DNA of 64,000 nt, taken from assembly GCF_018494085.1 (NCBI RefSeq), contig NZ_JABBFP010000003.1, positions 124,001 through 188,000 of the forward strand, read 5' to 3'. The notes below the pieces were generated by a model. That model made no database searches. It saw only the letters and a program-made list of their open reading frames with translations, and was not told where the DNA came from. Numbering within the stretch: position 1 is the first letter of the stretch; each line of letters starts with the position of its first letter. A program made the translations under genes and the position numbers. Positions 39,151 through 49,681 of the stretch are shown here, one piece after another. The stretch comes from Rosenbergiella collisarenosi. Its GTDB lineage: Bacteria; Pseudomonadota; Gammaproteobacteria; Enterobacterales; Enterobacteriaceae.

Positions 39151-39151
39151 T

Positions 39152-40537
39152 CTATTTTTGTAACGCTCGCTTAGCGATACCTCTAATTTTCTTCTCTTCA
39201 AGAATCGCCACTACAGCCATGATCGCTATACAACCGATTGCCGCCGCGTCAAGCGCAGCAAAGGTTCCAGCCCATCCAGTCATCCCAAAAATTGAGTGTC
39301 CATCCGCGATCATCCCTAAACCAAGCTTCGCGAAGCTATCACCCACTAGGTAGGCAAAGGTTCCTTTAATACCGTCGGCAGCACTAATCGCTTTTTTCGG
39401 TACAAATCCTACCGCCGCCACACCGATCAATAATTGTGGACCAAATACCATAAAACCCAGGAAGAATAGCGAGGTGAGATACACCCACTCTTCGGTGGCT
39501 CGTTGGTAAACCCCTAGGGTGATGATGATAAAAATCAACGCAATACATGCGACTAATGCCCTGCGTCCGCGGGCAAGGTCAGAGAGGAATCCCCATAGTA
39601 GTGTACCGACGAGGGCGCCCGCCTCGAATAGAGTAAAACCTTGAATGGCCACTTCTTTGGAGAGTTTTAGCTCATTATAGGCATAGACGGTTGACCATTG
39701 GTCGATACCGATGCGTACTACATAGAGGAAAATATTGGCGAAACACAGCAACCAAATAACTTTATTCTTTAAGACATAAGTGACGAAAATCTGCCATTTA
39801 GTCAGACTTTCATCATCGGCTTCTTCGTCTTCTTCACTTTGCGATTCGTCAAATAGCTCTTCTGGCTTACCTAACCCATAGGCTTCTGGGGAGTCATTGC
39901 CGAAACGCAATGCTATCACCCCGACCAGTAGCGCAATGATCGATGGGAAGATAAACATTCCGATCACGTGTCCGTTGAAGAAGTAGTTCGCCCCTAATAA
40001 AGCGACCCCAGCGGCACCTGCCCCCCCAAGGTTATGGGAAATATTCCAGAATCCAAGATATGTGCCACGCTTACCACGCGGTGTCCATTTCGTAATGGTT
40101 GAGTAGCTACACGAGCCCCCGGTACTTTGAAAAAAGCCGCTCAACGAGTAACACGCGATCATCAGCCACAGCGCAACTGAGCCCGATCCCATGCTGGCGC
40201 TAAACCCTAGCATACATATCGCTGATAGAATCAGCATCAGCGGTAAGAACTGCTTGGTATTTTTTCCATCGGCGTAGTAGGAAAGGAGAGTTTTCCCTAT
40301 ACCATAGGTAATGGAAAATCCTAATCCGATAAGCCCTAACTGGGTTAAGCTCAACCCATAGGTTGAGACCATATCGTTTTGTGCAATATTAAAATTTTTA
40401 CGGATCAAATACATCGTCATGTAACAGATAAAGACGACCAGATAGGACTGTAGAAAGGGTTTGAACCACATTTTCCGACGTACAGCGGCGGGTAGGTCCA
40501 GCGTCGGAAGGCGTTTTTGTTTTAGAAATTGCAGCAT
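39152..40537 (-). CDS. uhpT: Hexose phosphate transporter UhpT
   Basis: A 461-residue MFS antiporter (organophosphate:Pi family, 12 TM) that imports sugar phosphates in exchange for phosphate and is also a fosfomycin entry route. [58 protein letters not shown] and [13 protein letters not shown] match E. coli UhpT. I set the start at ATG 40537 ([16 protein letters not shown]), consistent with UhpT N-termini. The regulators uhpA, uhpB and uhpC are not adjacent. It occupies the place of gstA in E. coli. Confidence 0.93.
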   Translation of the reverse strand: MLQFLKQKRLPTLDLPAAVRRKMWFKPFLQSYLVVFICYMTMYLIRKNFNIAQNDMVSTYGLSLTQLGLIGLGFSITYGIGKTLLSYYADGKNTKQFLPLMLILSAICMLGFSASMGSGSVALWLMIACYSLSGFFQSTGGSCSYSTITKWTPRGKRGTYLGFWNISHNLGGAGAAGVALLGANYFFNGHVIGMFIFPSIIALLVGVIALRFGNDSPEAYGLGKPEELFDESQSEEDEEADDESLTKWQIFVTYVLKNKVIWLLCFANIFLYVVRIGIDQWSTVYAYNELKLSKEVAIQGFTLFEAGALVGTLLWGFLSDLARGRRALVACIALIFIIITLGVYQRATEEWVYLTSLFFLGFMVFGPQLLIGVAAVGFVPKKAISAADGIKGTFAYLVGDSFAKLGLGMIADGHSIFGMTGWAGTFAALDAAAIGCIAIMAVVAILEEKKIRGIAKRALQK

Positions 40538-40627
40538 GATTCCCATTCTTCCATGAGAGTTAAGGTAAGGGTGAGTCTAGGAGATCTTGCCGCGAGAAGT
40601 GCTGATATCTATCAAATTTTTTGAACG

Positions 40628-40656
40628 GTGACCTTTAGGGTTGCGATAAAGGTCAC
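40628..40656. repeat. Perfect 10-bp inverted repeat between pdxY and uhpT
   Basis: GTGACCTTTA and TAAAGGTCAC flank a nine-base loop and are followed on the plus strand by ATTTTTATT. As pdxY ends just to the right on the minus strand it may act as its terminator, although the T run lies on the other side; an operator for uhpT is an alternative. Confidence 0.7.
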
Positions 40657-40672
40657 ATTTTTATTCTTTGCC

Positions 40673-41533
40673 CTAAACCGGTGTGGCACTGAAATGGTGG
40701 CTTGGCGTGGCAATCTCATCCTGAGCGGCCACCAGCTGCAGTTCATATTCTCCCATACTATGGGTTTTCAACATCACCCCATATACCGCAGCGGTAATAT
40801 GTTCCAATGCCTGCACGTAAGACTTGCCCTGCAGCAGATTGACTAACAGTAATCCGCTAGTCAAGTCCCCCACCCCTACTGGCTGCCTGACGCCGAAATC
40901 AATCAGCGGTCGATGAATATGTAACGCTTCTTCTTGGGTCACTAAAAGCATCTCGAATTGATCGCTACGTAACCCGGCTCGCGAAAGGTGCTTAACTAAC
41001 ACGACGTCCGGCCCTTGTGCAATTAAGGCGCGGCTTGCTTCAATGGCTTGCGCAAGATTATTAATAGAAGATCCGCTCAACATCTCTAATTCTAATAGAT
41101 TTGGCGCAATGACATCGCTTGCCGGTAAGGAGACCTGGCAATGGAACTCTGCGACACCCGGTGCGACAATACATCCCTTTTCAGGATGCCCCATCACCGG
41201 ATCACAAAAGTACCAGGCATTCGGATTGGCGGCTTTGACCTGCTGGACGATCTCCAGGATTTTCTCACCCTGTTCTGCCGAGCCGAGATAACCACTCAGT
41301 ACCGCATCGCAGGTTTTTAACCGATCAATAGCCGCGATACCTTGGACAATTTCTGTGAGATGCTCCGCGGGCATCACCGTACCCGTCCACTGCCCATACT
41401 GAGTATGGTTCGAGAATTGAACGGTATTAAGAGGCCATACGTTGGCGCCCATACGGCGCATGGGAAACTCAGCAGCCGCGTTGCCGGCGTGCCCATAAAC
41501 TACATGAGATTGTATTGCTAAAATATTTTTCAT
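40673..41533 (-). CDS. pdxY: Pyridoxal kinase
   Basis: A 286-residue ribokinase-like enzyme phosphorylating pyridoxal. [13 protein letters not shown] (substrate end), [22 protein letters not shown] and [11 protein letters not shown] (anion hole and catalytic Asp) are diagnostic. It lies downstream of tyrS, as in E. coli, and contributes to pyridoxal phosphate salvage with pdxH nearby. Confidence 0.95.
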   Translation of the reverse strand: MKNILAIQSHVVYGHAGNAAAEFPMRRMGANVWPLNTVQFSNHTQYGQWTGTVMPAEHLTEIVQGIAAIDRLKTCDAVLSGYLGSAEQGEKILEIVQQVKAANPNAWYFCDPVMGHPEKGCIVAPGVAEFHCQVSLPASDVIAPNLLELEMLSGSSINNLAQAIEASRALIAQGPDVVLVKHLSRAGLRSDQFEMLLVTQEEALHIHRPLIDFGVRQPVGVGDLTSGLLLVNLLQGKSYVQALEHITAAVYGVMLKTHSMGEYELQLVAAQDEIATPSHHFSATPV

Positions 41534-41555
41534 GTTTGCATGTCTATTATTATGA

Positions 41556-41582
41556 ATAAAAAAAGGCCGTTTCCGGCCCTTT
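41556..41582 (-). terminator. Rho-independent terminator after tyrS
   Basis: On the minus strand GGCCG-GAAA-CGGCC followed by seven Ts, starting shortly after the tyrS stop. The pdxY ATG is about 23 bases beyond, so pdxY depends on read-through or its own start site. Confidence 0.85.
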
Positions 41583-41584
41583 TA

Positions 41585-42859
41585 CTATGCCCAGTTGATT
41601 AGGCAGTAGTGTTTCTTTCCTCGACGCAATAACGTGAATCGACCATGGAGTTTATCGCTATCAGTGAATCGGTACTCGGTATCATCCTGCTTATTACCGT
41701 TAACCGAAACTGCTTTCGAGCTAATCATGGTACGCGCCTGGCCCCGAGAGGGTACCAATTCTGCCGCGACCAGAGCTTGTTGTAGATCAGTCTCTTCACT
41801 TAATGTGATGGTTGGCATACCGTCTTGCGCGAGTTGCGCAAAATCGCTGGCGGTCAGATCGCTTAAGGTTCCCGCAAAGAGGCTTTGTGTAATACGCTTG
41901 GCGGCTTCCAATCCAGCTTCGCCATGTACCATGCGTGTCACTTCCTCAGCGAGGACATATTGGGCGCGCGGGGCTTTACCGCTTTGCTTATCTTCCGTCT
42001 CCAGTGCTTGAATATCTTCGATACTCATAAATGTGAAGAACTTCAGGAAGCGATACACATCAGCGTCTGCTGTGTTGATCCAAAATTGGTAGAACTTGTA
42101 GGGGCTGGTTTTAATCGGGTCTAACCACACCGCACCGCCTTCTGTTTTGCCAAATTTAGTTCCATCCGACTTAGTGATTAGCGGTACCGTTAGGCCAAAT
42201 ACTTGGTTCTGATGCATTCTGCGAGTTAAGTCGATGCCCGAGGTGATATTTCCCCACTGATCGGAACCGCCAATCTGCAATGCCACACCGTATTGCTTAT
42301 TCAGGCAGGCGAAGTCGTAACCTTGCAGGAGGTTATACGAGAATTCAGTGTAGGAGATCCCTTGATCTTCGCGGTTTAAACGCTGTTTCACCGCTTCTTT
42401 ATTAATCATTTGGTTAACGGAGAAGTGCTTACCAATATCACGCAGAAAGGTTAAGACGTTCATTCCGCCGAACCAATCGTAGTTATTGGCGGCGATGGCG
42501 CTATTTTCGCCGCAGGCGAAATCGAGGAAAGGTGAGACTTGACGGCGGATTTTTTCTACCCACTCTTGAACAGTGTCTTCCGTATTTAACTTCCTCTCAG
42601 CCGCTTTGAAGCTTGGGTCACCGATTAGTCCGGTCGCCCCTCCAACGAGAGCGACAGGTTTATGACCTGCGTCTTGAAAACGTTTCAGACAAAGCAGTGG
42701 CACCAAATGCCCCAGATGCAAGCTATCTGCGGTAGGATCGAAGCCGCAATACAGTGCAATAGGCCCTTGTGCCAGTCGCTCTGATAACGCCTTTTCATCC
42801 GTTACCTGGGCGATCAGCCCTCTTTCTTGCAATTGTTGGATAAGGTTACTACTGGTCAT
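41585..42859 (-). CDS. tyrS: Tyrosyl-tRNA synthetase
   Basis: Charges tRNA-Tyr. The 424-residue class I synthetase has the HIGH motif as HLGHL, tyrosine-binding [13 protein letters not shown], the [16 protein letters not shown] stretch and the KMSKS equivalent KFGKT. The C-terminal S4-like RNA-binding domain begins at SRGQARTMI. The start is ATG 42859 ([14 protein letters not shown]) with GGAG six bases upstream; the frame remains open 18 codons further but the extra part is not family-like. Confidence 0.96.
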   Translation of the reverse strand: MTSSNLIQQLQERGLIAQVTDEKALSERLAQGPIALYCGFDPTADSLHLGHLVPLLCLKRFQDAGHKPVALVGGATGLIGDPSFKAAERKLNTEDTVQEWVEKIRRQVSPFLDFACGENSAIAANNYDWFGGMNVLTFLRDIGKHFSVNQMINKEAVKQRLNREDQGISYTEFSYNLLQGYDFACLNKQYGVALQIGGSDQWGNITSGIDLTRRMHQNQVFGLTVPLITKSDGTKFGKTEGGAVWLDPIKTSPYKFYQFWINTADADVYRFLKFFTFMSIEDIQALETEDKQSGKAPRAQYVLAEEVTRMVHGEAGLEAAKRITQSLFAGTLSDLTASDFAQLAQDGMPTITLSEETDLQQALVAAELVPSRGQARTMISSKAVSVNGNKQDDTEYRFTDSDKLHGRFTLLRRGKKHYCLINWA

Positions 42860-42988
42860 TAATGACTCCACGTTGAACAGTCTGCACCTAAACTGGTACA
42901 CAGTTTCCGCCACCGGCGAATAAAGTAAGCGCCATAGAATAATTCGCTATGCCCAAAGGTTCCAGCTCTGAACGCATTAATTTACGAG

Positions 42989-43648
42989 TTATGGCGCAAG
43001 GCGATCGATTTTCCAGCAATCATCCTGTTTTTGATAGATAAATCGGTCGTGAAGCCGATGTTTTCCTCCCTGCCAGAATTCAACTGCCTCAATCGCGACA
43101 CGATAGCCCCCCCAAAAACTGGGTAATGGGACCTCCCCTTGCTGATACTTTTGCTTCATCTGCATAAAAGCCGTTTCGAGTAGGCTACGCCCTGAGATCC
43201 GACTGGACTGTTTTGACACCCAAGCTCCGATTTGACTTTCAAAGGGACGCGAATGGAAATATTTCATTACCGTAGACACGGGTAGCTTCTCTGCCCGACC
43301 GATAACCATGACTTGTCTTTCTAAGAAGTACCACGGGAAATGCAGCGAAATACGATTATTTTCCTGCAAATGTTGCGCTTTACGGCTCCCTAGGTTGGTA
43401 TAAAACGTCATACTTTGCTCATCAACATGCTTGAGTAAAACAATGCGTTGGTAAGGTTGGCCTTGCTGGTCGACTGTCGCGACACACATGGCTGTCGGAT
43501 CGGGTAACTGTGCCTCACAGGCCTGCTGCAACCACTGATTAAACAACTCGATGGGTGTTTCGGGTAAATTTTCACGGCGTAGCCCGCCAAGAGTATACTC
43601 ACGGCGTATGTCGGTTAATCTTGAAAAAGAATCATGGTCTTGGCTCAT
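42989..43648 (-). CDS. pdxH: Pyridoxine/pyridoxamine 5'-phosphate oxidase
   Basis: FMN enzyme forming pyridoxal 5'-phosphate. The 219-residue protein has [30 protein letters not shown] (FMN), [13 protein letters not shown] and the C-terminal [20 protein letters not shown] signature. It sits 130 bases upstream of tyrS, as in E. coli. Confidence 0.96.
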   Translation of the reverse strand: MSQDHDSFSRLTDIRREYTLGGLRRENLPETPIELFNQWLQQACEAQLPDPTAMCVATVDQQGQPYQRIVLLKHVDEQSMTFYTNLGSRKAQHLQENNRISLHFPWYFLERQVMVIGRAEKLPVSTVMKYFHSRPFESQIGAWVSKQSSRISGRSLLETAFMQMKQKYQQGEVPLPSFWGGYRVAIEAVEFWQGGKHRLHDRFIYQKQDDCWKIDRLAP

Positions 43649-43682
43649 AACTCACTCGCTTATACATTGGTGATAAATCAGG

Positions 43683-44804
43683 TTATCGTGTACTCAGTGG
43701 ATTCGCAGGGAAAATCGCGCCTAGCACAGTAAAATCCTTCGCACCGGTCACAGCAGGTAGATTTCCAGGCAGTCCAGAGACAGTACGGTAAGCTAACCAC
43801 GAGAAGGCTAGTGCTTCCATATCATCGCTGCTAATCCCGACTTCATCGGTCAGCCCCACTTGAGTATTGGGTAACAGCTTCGCAATATATTTCATCAAGG
43901 CCATATTATGCCCACCGCCGCCACAGACCAGTAACCGATGCCACTCACCTTGCTGTTTTATCAAGTCTGTCACGCTTATCGCGGTAAGGGCTAATAAAGT
44001 AGCCTGAACGTCTTCCGGAGCGATCGCGGCGAAGTGTGCGAGTTTATTTTCAATCCATCTAAAATTGAAATACTCCCGGCCAGTGCTTTTCGGTACGGGG
44101 CGTTTGAACCAAGGGTCGTCGAGCATCACATTTAACAATGCCTGGTCGACCTGACCAGACTCTGCCCATTGCCCGTCTTTATCGTAACGACGCTGATGGT
44201 GATGCCACATCCAGGCATCCATGAGTATATTTCCGGGCCCAGTATCAAACCCTCTCACCATTTCCCCAGGAGAGAGCAATGATACGTTGGCGATACCCCC
44301 GATATTCAAAATAACTCGCCGTTCATAGGGATGGGTGAGTAAGGCGCGGTGAAAGGCTGGTACCAACGGTGCCCCTTGCCCTCCTAGAGCCATATCTCGT
44401 CGGCGGAAGTCTCCTACCACGGTAACCCCAGTTCGCGTCGCGATAGTATTATTGTCGCCCAACTGTAGGCTAAAGGGAGCGTCGCCCTGCGGCTCGTGCC
44501 AGACAGTTTGTCCATGACAACCTATTGCAACGATGTCTTGCGCAGACAAGCCTTCTTGCGACATCAGCTGCAGGACGGCCTCGCTAAATAGCCGACCTAA
44601 TCGGGTATCAAGCTGCCCCACCTGTGACAACGTAACAGATTGCCCCTGATTGACACCCAATATTTGTTCGCGGATTTCCAACGGCATGGGATGACAATAG
44701 CTAGCCTGTAAGGCCACTATATTTTGATCGATTGCTGCGAGGACAACATCTATCCCATCCAAACTAGTGCCTGACATCACACCGATATAACGTCCCGTTT
44801 GCAT
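43683..44804 (-). CDS. anmK: Anhydro-N-acetylmuramic acid kinase
   Basis: Cleaves and phosphorylates 1,6-anhydroMurNAc to MurNAc-6-phosphate during peptidoglycan recycling. The 373-residue protein has the ATP-binding [52 protein letters not shown] and FDTGPGN motifs. It begins with GGAG eight bases before the ATG. mliC, found between pdxH and anmK in E. coli, is missing; the spacer to pdxH is only 34 bases, so they are likely an operon. Confidence 0.95.
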   Translation of the reverse strand: MQTGRYIGVMSGTSLDGIDVVLAAIDQNIVALQASYCHPMPLEIREQILGVNQGQSVTLSQVGQLDTRLGRLFSEAVLQLMSQEGLSAQDIVAIGCHGQTVWHEPQGDAPFSLQLGDNNTIATRTGVTVVGDFRRRDMALGGQGAPLVPAFHRALLTHPYERRVILNIGGIANVSLLSPGEMVRGFDTGPGNILMDAWMWHHHQRRYDKDGQWAESGQVDQALLNVMLDDPWFKRPVPKSTGREYFNFRWIENKLAHFAAIAPEDVQATLLALTAISVTDLIKQQGEWHRLLVCGGGGHNMALMKYIAKLLPNTQVGLTDEVGISSDDMEALAFSWLAYRTVSGLPGNLPAVTGAKDFTVLGAIFPANPLSTR

Positions 44805-45014
44805 ATGACCACTCCCCTGAAAGTTGGCTCAATGCCCATCTGTGACTCATTTAAACAAAATCGTCGTAACACATTGAGCTATTGTTAATGTTTTCCCGCT
44901 AAACTTAATGCTAAGTGGCTATGCTGGAATCATCGTTTTAGATTGTACTATACTTAATAAGATTTCTAATGCCTGCATAGTTGATAATGCACTCAATATT
45001 GAAAGGAGTTTCAA

Positions 45015-45494
45015 ATGTTAAAACGGTTCTCAACTGTTGCTGCAGCCATGGCTGTTGCTATGACCCTTACAGGATGTGTCAATGACAACTCACTGTCTGG
45101 CGACGTTTACTCTGCCAACGAAGCCAAGCAGGTACAAAATGTTACCTACGGGACGCTCGTTTCGGTAAGACCTGTCAAAATCCAAGGCGGTGACGACAGT
45201 AATGCTATCGGGGCCATCGGCGGTGCAATTTTGGGTGGTTTCTTGGGTAATACCATCGGCGGTGGCGCAGGAAGAAGTCTCGCTACCGCTGGCGGCGCTG
45301 TGCTCGGTGGTGTAGCGGGCCAAGGCGTTCAGGGTGCGGCTAATACCTCGAATGGTGTTGAGTTAGAAATCCGCAAGGATGACGGCAATACTATCATGGT
45401 CGTTCAGAAACAAGCTGCGACCCGTTACTCTCCCGGTCAACGCGTTGCTATTGCGACCAACGGTAGCCAAGTCACCGTTTCACCTCGCCGCTAA
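45015..45494 (+). CDS. slyB: Outer membrane lipoprotein SlyB
   Basis: A 159-residue lipoprotein: the signal peptide ends in LTGC (Cys21). The mature part contains a glycine-zipper segment (AIGAIGGAILGGFLGNTIGG, then LGGVAGQ), typical of Pcp/SlyB proteins. In E. coli it belongs to the PhoPQ regulon and stabilises outer-membrane proteins under stress. AAAGGAG precedes the ATG by six bases. A very strong terminator follows. Confidence 0.95.
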   Translation: MLKRFSTVAAAMAVAMTLTGCVNDNSLSGDVYSANEAKQVQNVTYGTLVSVRPVKIQGGDDSNAIGAIGGAILGGFLGNTIGGGAGRSLATAGGAVLGGVAGQGVQGAANTSNGVELEIRKDDGNTIMVVQKQAATRYSPGQRVAIATNGSQVTVSPRR

Positions 45495-45504
45495 CTTTAG
45501 TTTT

Positions 45505-45544
45505 AGATATAAAAAACCCCTCTTAGGAGGGGTTTTTTATATCT
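45505..45544. terminator. Very strong bidirectional terminator slyB/slyA
   Basis: An 18-bp perfect stem (AGATATAAAAAACCCCTC and its complement) with a four-base loop. A-rich and T-rich flanks make it active in both directions; it separates convergent slyB and slyA. Confidence 0.95.
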
Positions 45545-45604
45545 AGTATTTTCTATCACTGGTGGTGAAAAAAGGTATTTGCGTAAGATTATGATCGAGA
45601 TATT

Positions 45605-46048
45605 TTAGGCTTTTAACTCGTTTTTTTGAATTTCGACAATGTTTTCTTCTAAACGCGAGATTAAACTCTTTAATTGCTGCCGATCTTCGCTGGACAACCC
45701 CTGAAGGATATCATTACGACTTTGTACGATAACCGATTCGAGTTGTTCAATAATTGGTGCTGCTTGTTCAGTTAACGATATGCGTTTTGCACGACGATCT
45801 TCGGCACACGCCGAGCGGACAATTAATCCTTTATGTTCGAGTTGGTCAAGCGTTCTGACTAAGGATGGTTGCTCGATGCCTATCGCTTTTGCCAGTTGTA
45901 TCTGCGATTGTTCGGCAGGAAGCTCATGTATATTGTGCAGCGTGACCCACAAAGTTTGCGTGAGGCCCAATGGCTTCAAGCGGTTATCGATAATGGCTCG
46001 CCATAAACGTACGAGTCTTGCTAAGTCTGTCCCCAATGAAGATTCCAT
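45605..46048 (-). CDS. slyA: MarR-family transcription regulator SlyA
   Basis: A 147-residue dimeric winged-helix regulator: [53 protein letters not shown] (recognition helix) and [13 protein letters not shown] (wing). It antagonises H-NS in Salmonella and E. coli. Its position between slyB and ydhIJK is as in E. coli. A SlyA-like half-palindrome lies just upstream of its start. Confidence 0.95.
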   Translation of the reverse strand: MESSLGTDLARLVRLWRAIIDNRLKPLGLTQTLWVTLHNIHELPAEQSQIQLAKAIGIEQPSLVRTLDQLEHKGLIVRSACAEDRRAKRISLTEQAAPIIEQLESVIVQSRNDILQGLSSEDRQQLKSLISRLEENIVEIQKNELKA

Positions 46049-46062
46049 AACTTTACCTATAA

Positions 46063-46074
46063 TTAGTTTGCTAA
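46063..46074. promoter_or_regulatory. Possible SlyA operator
   Basis: TTAGTTTGCTAA agrees with the SlyA consensus TTAGCAAGCTAA at nine of twelve positions and lies 15 bases upstream of the slyA ATG, in the region shared with the divergent ydhIJK promoter. Autoregulation is known for SlyA. Confidence 0.45.
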
Positions 46075-46187
46075 GTAGTATAGTCAGTTTTAGACTATTT
46101 TCCGTTTTCCTTTTCGGAATTACAAATAAGTATCGGTTAAAACAACAATTTGTTTAAGAGTTATCTAGCTTAATAAGGGATTTAATC

Positions 46188-46424
46188 ATGTACGTGTCAC
46201 ACTTTCCACTCACCTCAGCATTGACCGAACTGGTTGTGGGTGACATGTTGTTCTTCCCTCCTATCTTTAAATCAGTATTACTTGGTTTCTTTTTTTGGCT
46301 TCTTATCCATCCCTTAATCCGACATAAAATTTATTCCGGCCAAGTCTGGCACCCTACTTTGCTCGATCTCTCTCTCTTTTTTCTTTGTGTTTCCGCCTCG
46401 TTGGCGTTACTAAGATTGTCGTAG
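46188..46424 (+). CDS. ydhI: DUF1656 small membrane protein YdhI (AaeX-like)
   Basis: A 78-residue inner-membrane protein with two hydrophobic helices, the usual small first gene of efflux operons of the aaeXAB type. LVVGDMLFFPPIFKSVLLG matches DUF1656. Eleven bases separate it from ydhJ. Divergent from slyA, and likely SlyA-controlled as reported for this operon in E. coli. Confidence 0.9.
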   Translation: MYVSHFPLTSALTELVVGDMLFFPPIFKSVLLGFFFWLLIHPLIRHKIYSGQVWHPTLLDLSLFFLCVSASLALLRLS

Positions 46425-46435
46425 GAAAACCCTAA

Positions 46436-47302
46436 ATGAAATTTAATGCCTTACGCTATTTTTCAACGCTATTTACCTTTGCGATTGCAGTACTCGCCGC
46501 ATGGTGGATGTGGAATTATTATATGCAATCGCCTTGGACACGTGACGGTAAAATTCATGCGGAGATGGTTAAGGTCGCCGCGGAAGTGGATGGAAGGTTG
46601 ATGCAACTACCCGTAAAAGATAATCAATTTGTACATAAAGGCGATCTTCTCCTCGCATTAGATCCCCGCCCCTACCAGATTGCGCTCGAGAATGCCCAAG
46701 CTCAGCTCGCTAAAAGCGAGGCTGATTTACGTAAAGCTGAACACGAGGCCATGCGTCGAACACAGCTCTCGACCAATGTGATTTCTGCAGAAGATCAAGA
46801 CAGTTATCGGCAGTCAGCCAGTGCAATGAAGGCCAGTATGCTTGCCGCTAAAGCGAACGTAGATCAAGCTGAATGGAATCTGGCGCAAACCAAAGTGGTT
46901 GCCCCGGTTGACGGTTGGGTTACTAATTTCCATCTGCGTCAAGGGGACTATATTAATACAGGTTCTACCTTATTCGCTTTAGTCGATAGCCAATCATTTT
47001 ATGCTGTAGGTTATTTTGAAGAGACAAAACTTCGTAATATCCGCTCAGGTCTCAACGCTACGCTAACTTTGTACAGCGATAATGCTACGCTACAGGGTAA
47101 AGTAGAAAGTATCGGTCGTGCGATCAGCGATCAGAGTGTCGATGCAGACAGCAGCTTAGTCCCGGACGTTAAACCGACCGTACCCTGGGTGAGGCTAGCA
47201 CAGCGTGTGCCGATACGCATTCGACTGACCGAACTCCCCCCTCAACAGCTCTTAGTCGCCGGTACGACCTGCACTATCGTTATTCATCCGGAAGCACAGT
47301 AA
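46436..47302 (+). CDS. ydhJ: Membrane fusion (HlyD/AaeA-type) efflux subunit YdhJ
   Basis: A 288-residue periplasmic adaptor with one N-terminal membrane helix. The barrel-sandwich lipoyl halves (VAAEVDGRLMQLPVKDNQFV and TKVVAPVDGWVTNFHLRQGD) flank a coiled-coil hairpin (about residues 75-140). A beta-barrel domain follows. It links the inner-membrane pump YdhK to the outer membrane. The last base overlaps the ydhK ATG. Confidence 0.93.
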   Translation: MKFNALRYFSTLFTFAIAVLAAWWMWNYYMQSPWTRDGKIHAEMVKVAAEVDGRLMQLPVKDNQFVHKGDLLLALDPRPYQIALENAQAQLAKSEADLRKAEHEAMRRTQLSTNVISAEDQDSYRQSASAMKASMLAAKANVDQAEWNLAQTKVVAPVDGWVTNFHLRQGDYINTGSTLFALVDSQSFYAVGYFEETKLRNIRSGLNATLTLYSDNATLQGKVESIGRAISDQSVDADSSLVPDVKPTVPWVRLAQRVPIRIRLTELPPQQLLVAGTTCTIVIHPEAQ

Positions 47303-49317
47303 TGTCTTGGCAGTGGTTGGCGTGGGAAAATTTGCCTTGGATTCGCGCCTCCGCCGCGCAATGGCGCTATGCACTGCGTAACACTCTCGCCATGTGTCTC
47401 GCCTTGAGCTTCGCCTACAGCGTCAATCTCGATCAACCTTACTGGGCCATGACTTCGGCCGCGGTAGTGAGTTTTCCCACCGTAGGGGGGGCGATTAGTA
47501 AAAGTTTAGGTCGTATTGTAGGAAGCTTGGTAGGCGCGCTGGCGGCGATCCTCATCGCGGGTTATACACTAAACGACCCCTGGTTATTTACCTTCGGTTT
47601 CGCCACGTGGCTCGGGTTTTGTACGTGGATAGCTAACCTGCACCAAAATAACGTCGCCTACGCGTTCTCCCTCGCGGGCTATACTGCGGCGCTGATCGCC
47701 TTTAGTACTGTCAATATTACCGAATCCAGTCAACTGTGGGATATTGCACAAGCACGTGTCTGTGAAGCGATAACCGGTATATTATGCGCGGGTCTGATGA
47801 TGATGCTATTACCCAGTACATCGGATGGCGATACGCTGATGACTACCCTCAAGCAAATGCAATCGCGATTACTCGAGCATGCCCGTCTATTACTCAATAA
47901 ACAGACGGCCGAGAACGCTCAGACGGCTCACGAAACCATGATTGGCCAGATCCTTACGACGAATTTGCTACGTATTCAGGCGTATTGGAGTCACTACCGC
48001 TACCGCCGACAAAATAGTGTATTGAATTACGTACTGCATCAGCAGCTTCGTCTAACCGGGGTGCTGTCGGGTCTGCGGAGGATGTTGCTGAATTGGCCGG
48101 AGGCGCCCGATACGGTCTACACTGCGATTGAAGCACTGCTTACGGAGCTGGAGCAACCTTGGTGTACGAAACATACATTGGCCAAGATCATTCATACAGT
48201 TACGCCATCGATATCTCAGGGAGATTACCGACAGATAGCCTTCGTCACTCGGCTACGCTATTTTTGTTGGCTCTACCTCGATGTCCAGCGATGGATGCGC
48301 CTACTCGATAATGTCGAGCATAACCAACAATTACGACCGCCAAAAGTGCCCGCGTTAGCGCTTGAGTCAGATCGTGCTGAGGCACTATTGAGTGCAGGGC
48401 GAACATTTTTTGCGATCGTACTCGGCTGTACTTTTCAAATTTATACCCAGTGGGACCAAGGGCCAGCGGCATTAACGCTAACCGCAATTGCTTGCGTGCT
48501 ATATTCTTCCGCCCCCTCACCCTCGTCGAGCGTGACTTTACTACTCAAAACATTATTAATTCTTTGTGTACTCAGTTTCGTGATTAAATTCGGCCTAATG
48601 GTGCAGGTGAACCAGCTATGGCAACTCCTTATCGTGCTATTCCCTCTTATCGTGACTTTGCAACTTTTCAAACTGTTATTACCCAAACGCGCAGCACTCT
48701 GGGGACAGATTGTCGTCTTTATGGGATCGTTTATTTCTGTGAGTAACCCCCCTAGCTGGGACTATGGCACCGTGCTCAACGGGGATATTGCAAAAGTCTG
48801 TGGCGTTATTTTTGCCTGGCTTGCGTTTGTTCTTATTCGCCCTAGCTCGGATGATCGCAAAAGCTTACGTCATATTCGCGCGATACGTCGCGGATTTCGC
48901 GACCAACTGCGCCCGAAACCCTCAGCGAGTCCTAATCACTTTGAATCGCGGCTCTATTTCCATATAAATCAGTTGAAAACGAGCCAGAATACTCAAGCGA
49001 AGCTTTGGCTATTGCGTTGGGGCGTTGTCCTACAAAATAGTGCGCACATAGTCTGGGAGCTGCGCGCATGGCGTACTTCCTCTACCGCTCTGCGGGCGCA
49101 ACGCGACCGCTGCTTTCAAATACTCGAGAGTATTATTAGCGAACGTGGTGTCCACGCGACACAACTAAAATCCGTGTTAACTGAATTGACCCGCCAACAA
49201 GCTGAGCTGGCTGCCAGCTCTGATCCAGATTCAATACGCCTTGCCGGTATTCTGTGGCGGCTCTATTGCTCGCTCGCTCAGCTCAGCCATGCGTTACCCC
49301 CGCAAGAGCTAAAATAG
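47302..49317 (+). CDS. ydhK: FUSC/AaeB-type efflux pump YdhK
   Basis: A 671-residue inner-membrane protein of the fusaric acid resistance/AaeB family. Two blocks of membrane helices (about residues 15-170 and 360-500) each precede a soluble cytoplasmic domain. NLDQPYWAMTSAAVVSFPTV and GGAISKSLGRIVGSLVGA are family marks. With ydhI and ydhJ it forms an aromatic-acid-type export system; the natural substrate is unknown. Its stop overlaps the convergent ydhL by nine bases. Confidence 0.92.
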   Translation: MSWQWLAWENLPWIRASAAQWRYALRNTLAMCLALSFAYSVNLDQPYWAMTSAAVVSFPTVGGAISKSLGRIVGSLVGALAAILIAGYTLNDPWLFTFGFATWLGFCTWIANLHQNNVAYAFSLAGYTAALIAFSTVNITESSQLWDIAQARVCEAITGILCAGLMMMLLPSTSDGDTLMTTLKQMQSRLLEHARLLLNKQTAENAQTAHETMIGQILTTNLLRIQAYWSHYRYRRQNSVLNYVLHQQLRLTGVLSGLRRMLLNWPEAPDTVYTAIEALLTELEQPWCTKHTLAKIIHTVTPSISQGDYRQIAFVTRLRYFCWLYLDVQRWMRLLDNVEHNQQLRPPKVPALALESDRAEALLSAGRTFFAIVLGCTFQIYTQWDQGPAALTLTAIACVLYSSAPSPSSSVTLLLKTLLILCVLSFVIKFGLMVQVNQLWQLLIVLFPLIVTLQLFKLLLPKRAALWGQIVVFMGSFISVSNPPSWDYGTVLNGDIAKVCGVIFAWLAFVLIRPSSDDRKSLRHIRAIRRGFRDQLRPKPSASPNHFESRLYFHINQLKTSQNTQAKLWLLRWGVVLQNSAHIVWELRAWRTSSTALRAQRDRCFQILESIISERGVHATQLKSVLTELTRQQAELAASSDPDSIRLAGILWRLYCSLAQLSHALPPQELK

Positions 49318-49548
49318 TTCCCCCTGATGGATGACCTCTTCGTGGGGAGTGGCGTGAGGACGATGGGCTGCACGCCGTCTCAGTGTGCAGAGTCGTAATA
49401 TAGTGTGTTTTTCTGCGTCATTGAATGTTTGCCACCCAAAACGCTCTTCACGACTACGATAACATCCTTTGCAATATCCCCGAGAATTGGTCTGGCATAG
49501 TCCTCGACAAGGATTTGGCAGCGTAAACATTTCGAGTTGTTGTGACAT
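49309..49548 (-). CDS. ydhL: DUF1289 protein YdhL
   Basis: A 79-residue protein with the DUF1289 cysteine motif: NPCRGLCQTNSRGYCKGCYRSREER (four Cys, probably a metal or Fe-S site) followed by FGWQTFNDAEKHTIL. AAGGAG lies eight bases before the ATG. It precedes nemA on the opposite strand; in E. coli nemR lies between them, but here it does not. Confidence 0.9.
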   Translation of the reverse strand: MSQQLEMFTLPNPCRGLCQTNSRGYCKGCYRSREERFGWQTFNDAEKHTILRLCTLRRRAAHRPHATPHEEVIHQGELF

Positions 49549-49681
49549 GCTTGGCGCTCCTTTTCAGGGCCGTCATTACGCCGACTTGTTGTTCTGTGCG
49601 ATAGTAGGTTTTGCCTCTTGTCGATCAGCGCTGCGAAATCTACTCTGTGTTTCATACCACTTATTATAGCAGGAGAGTATT

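Noticed and set aside
44870..44930. Possible PhoP box upstream of slyB
   Set aside because: On the minus strand CTTAG and GTTTA lie 11 bases apart, but the first repeat fits GTTTA poorly, so I do not claim it although slyB is a PhoP target in E. coli.
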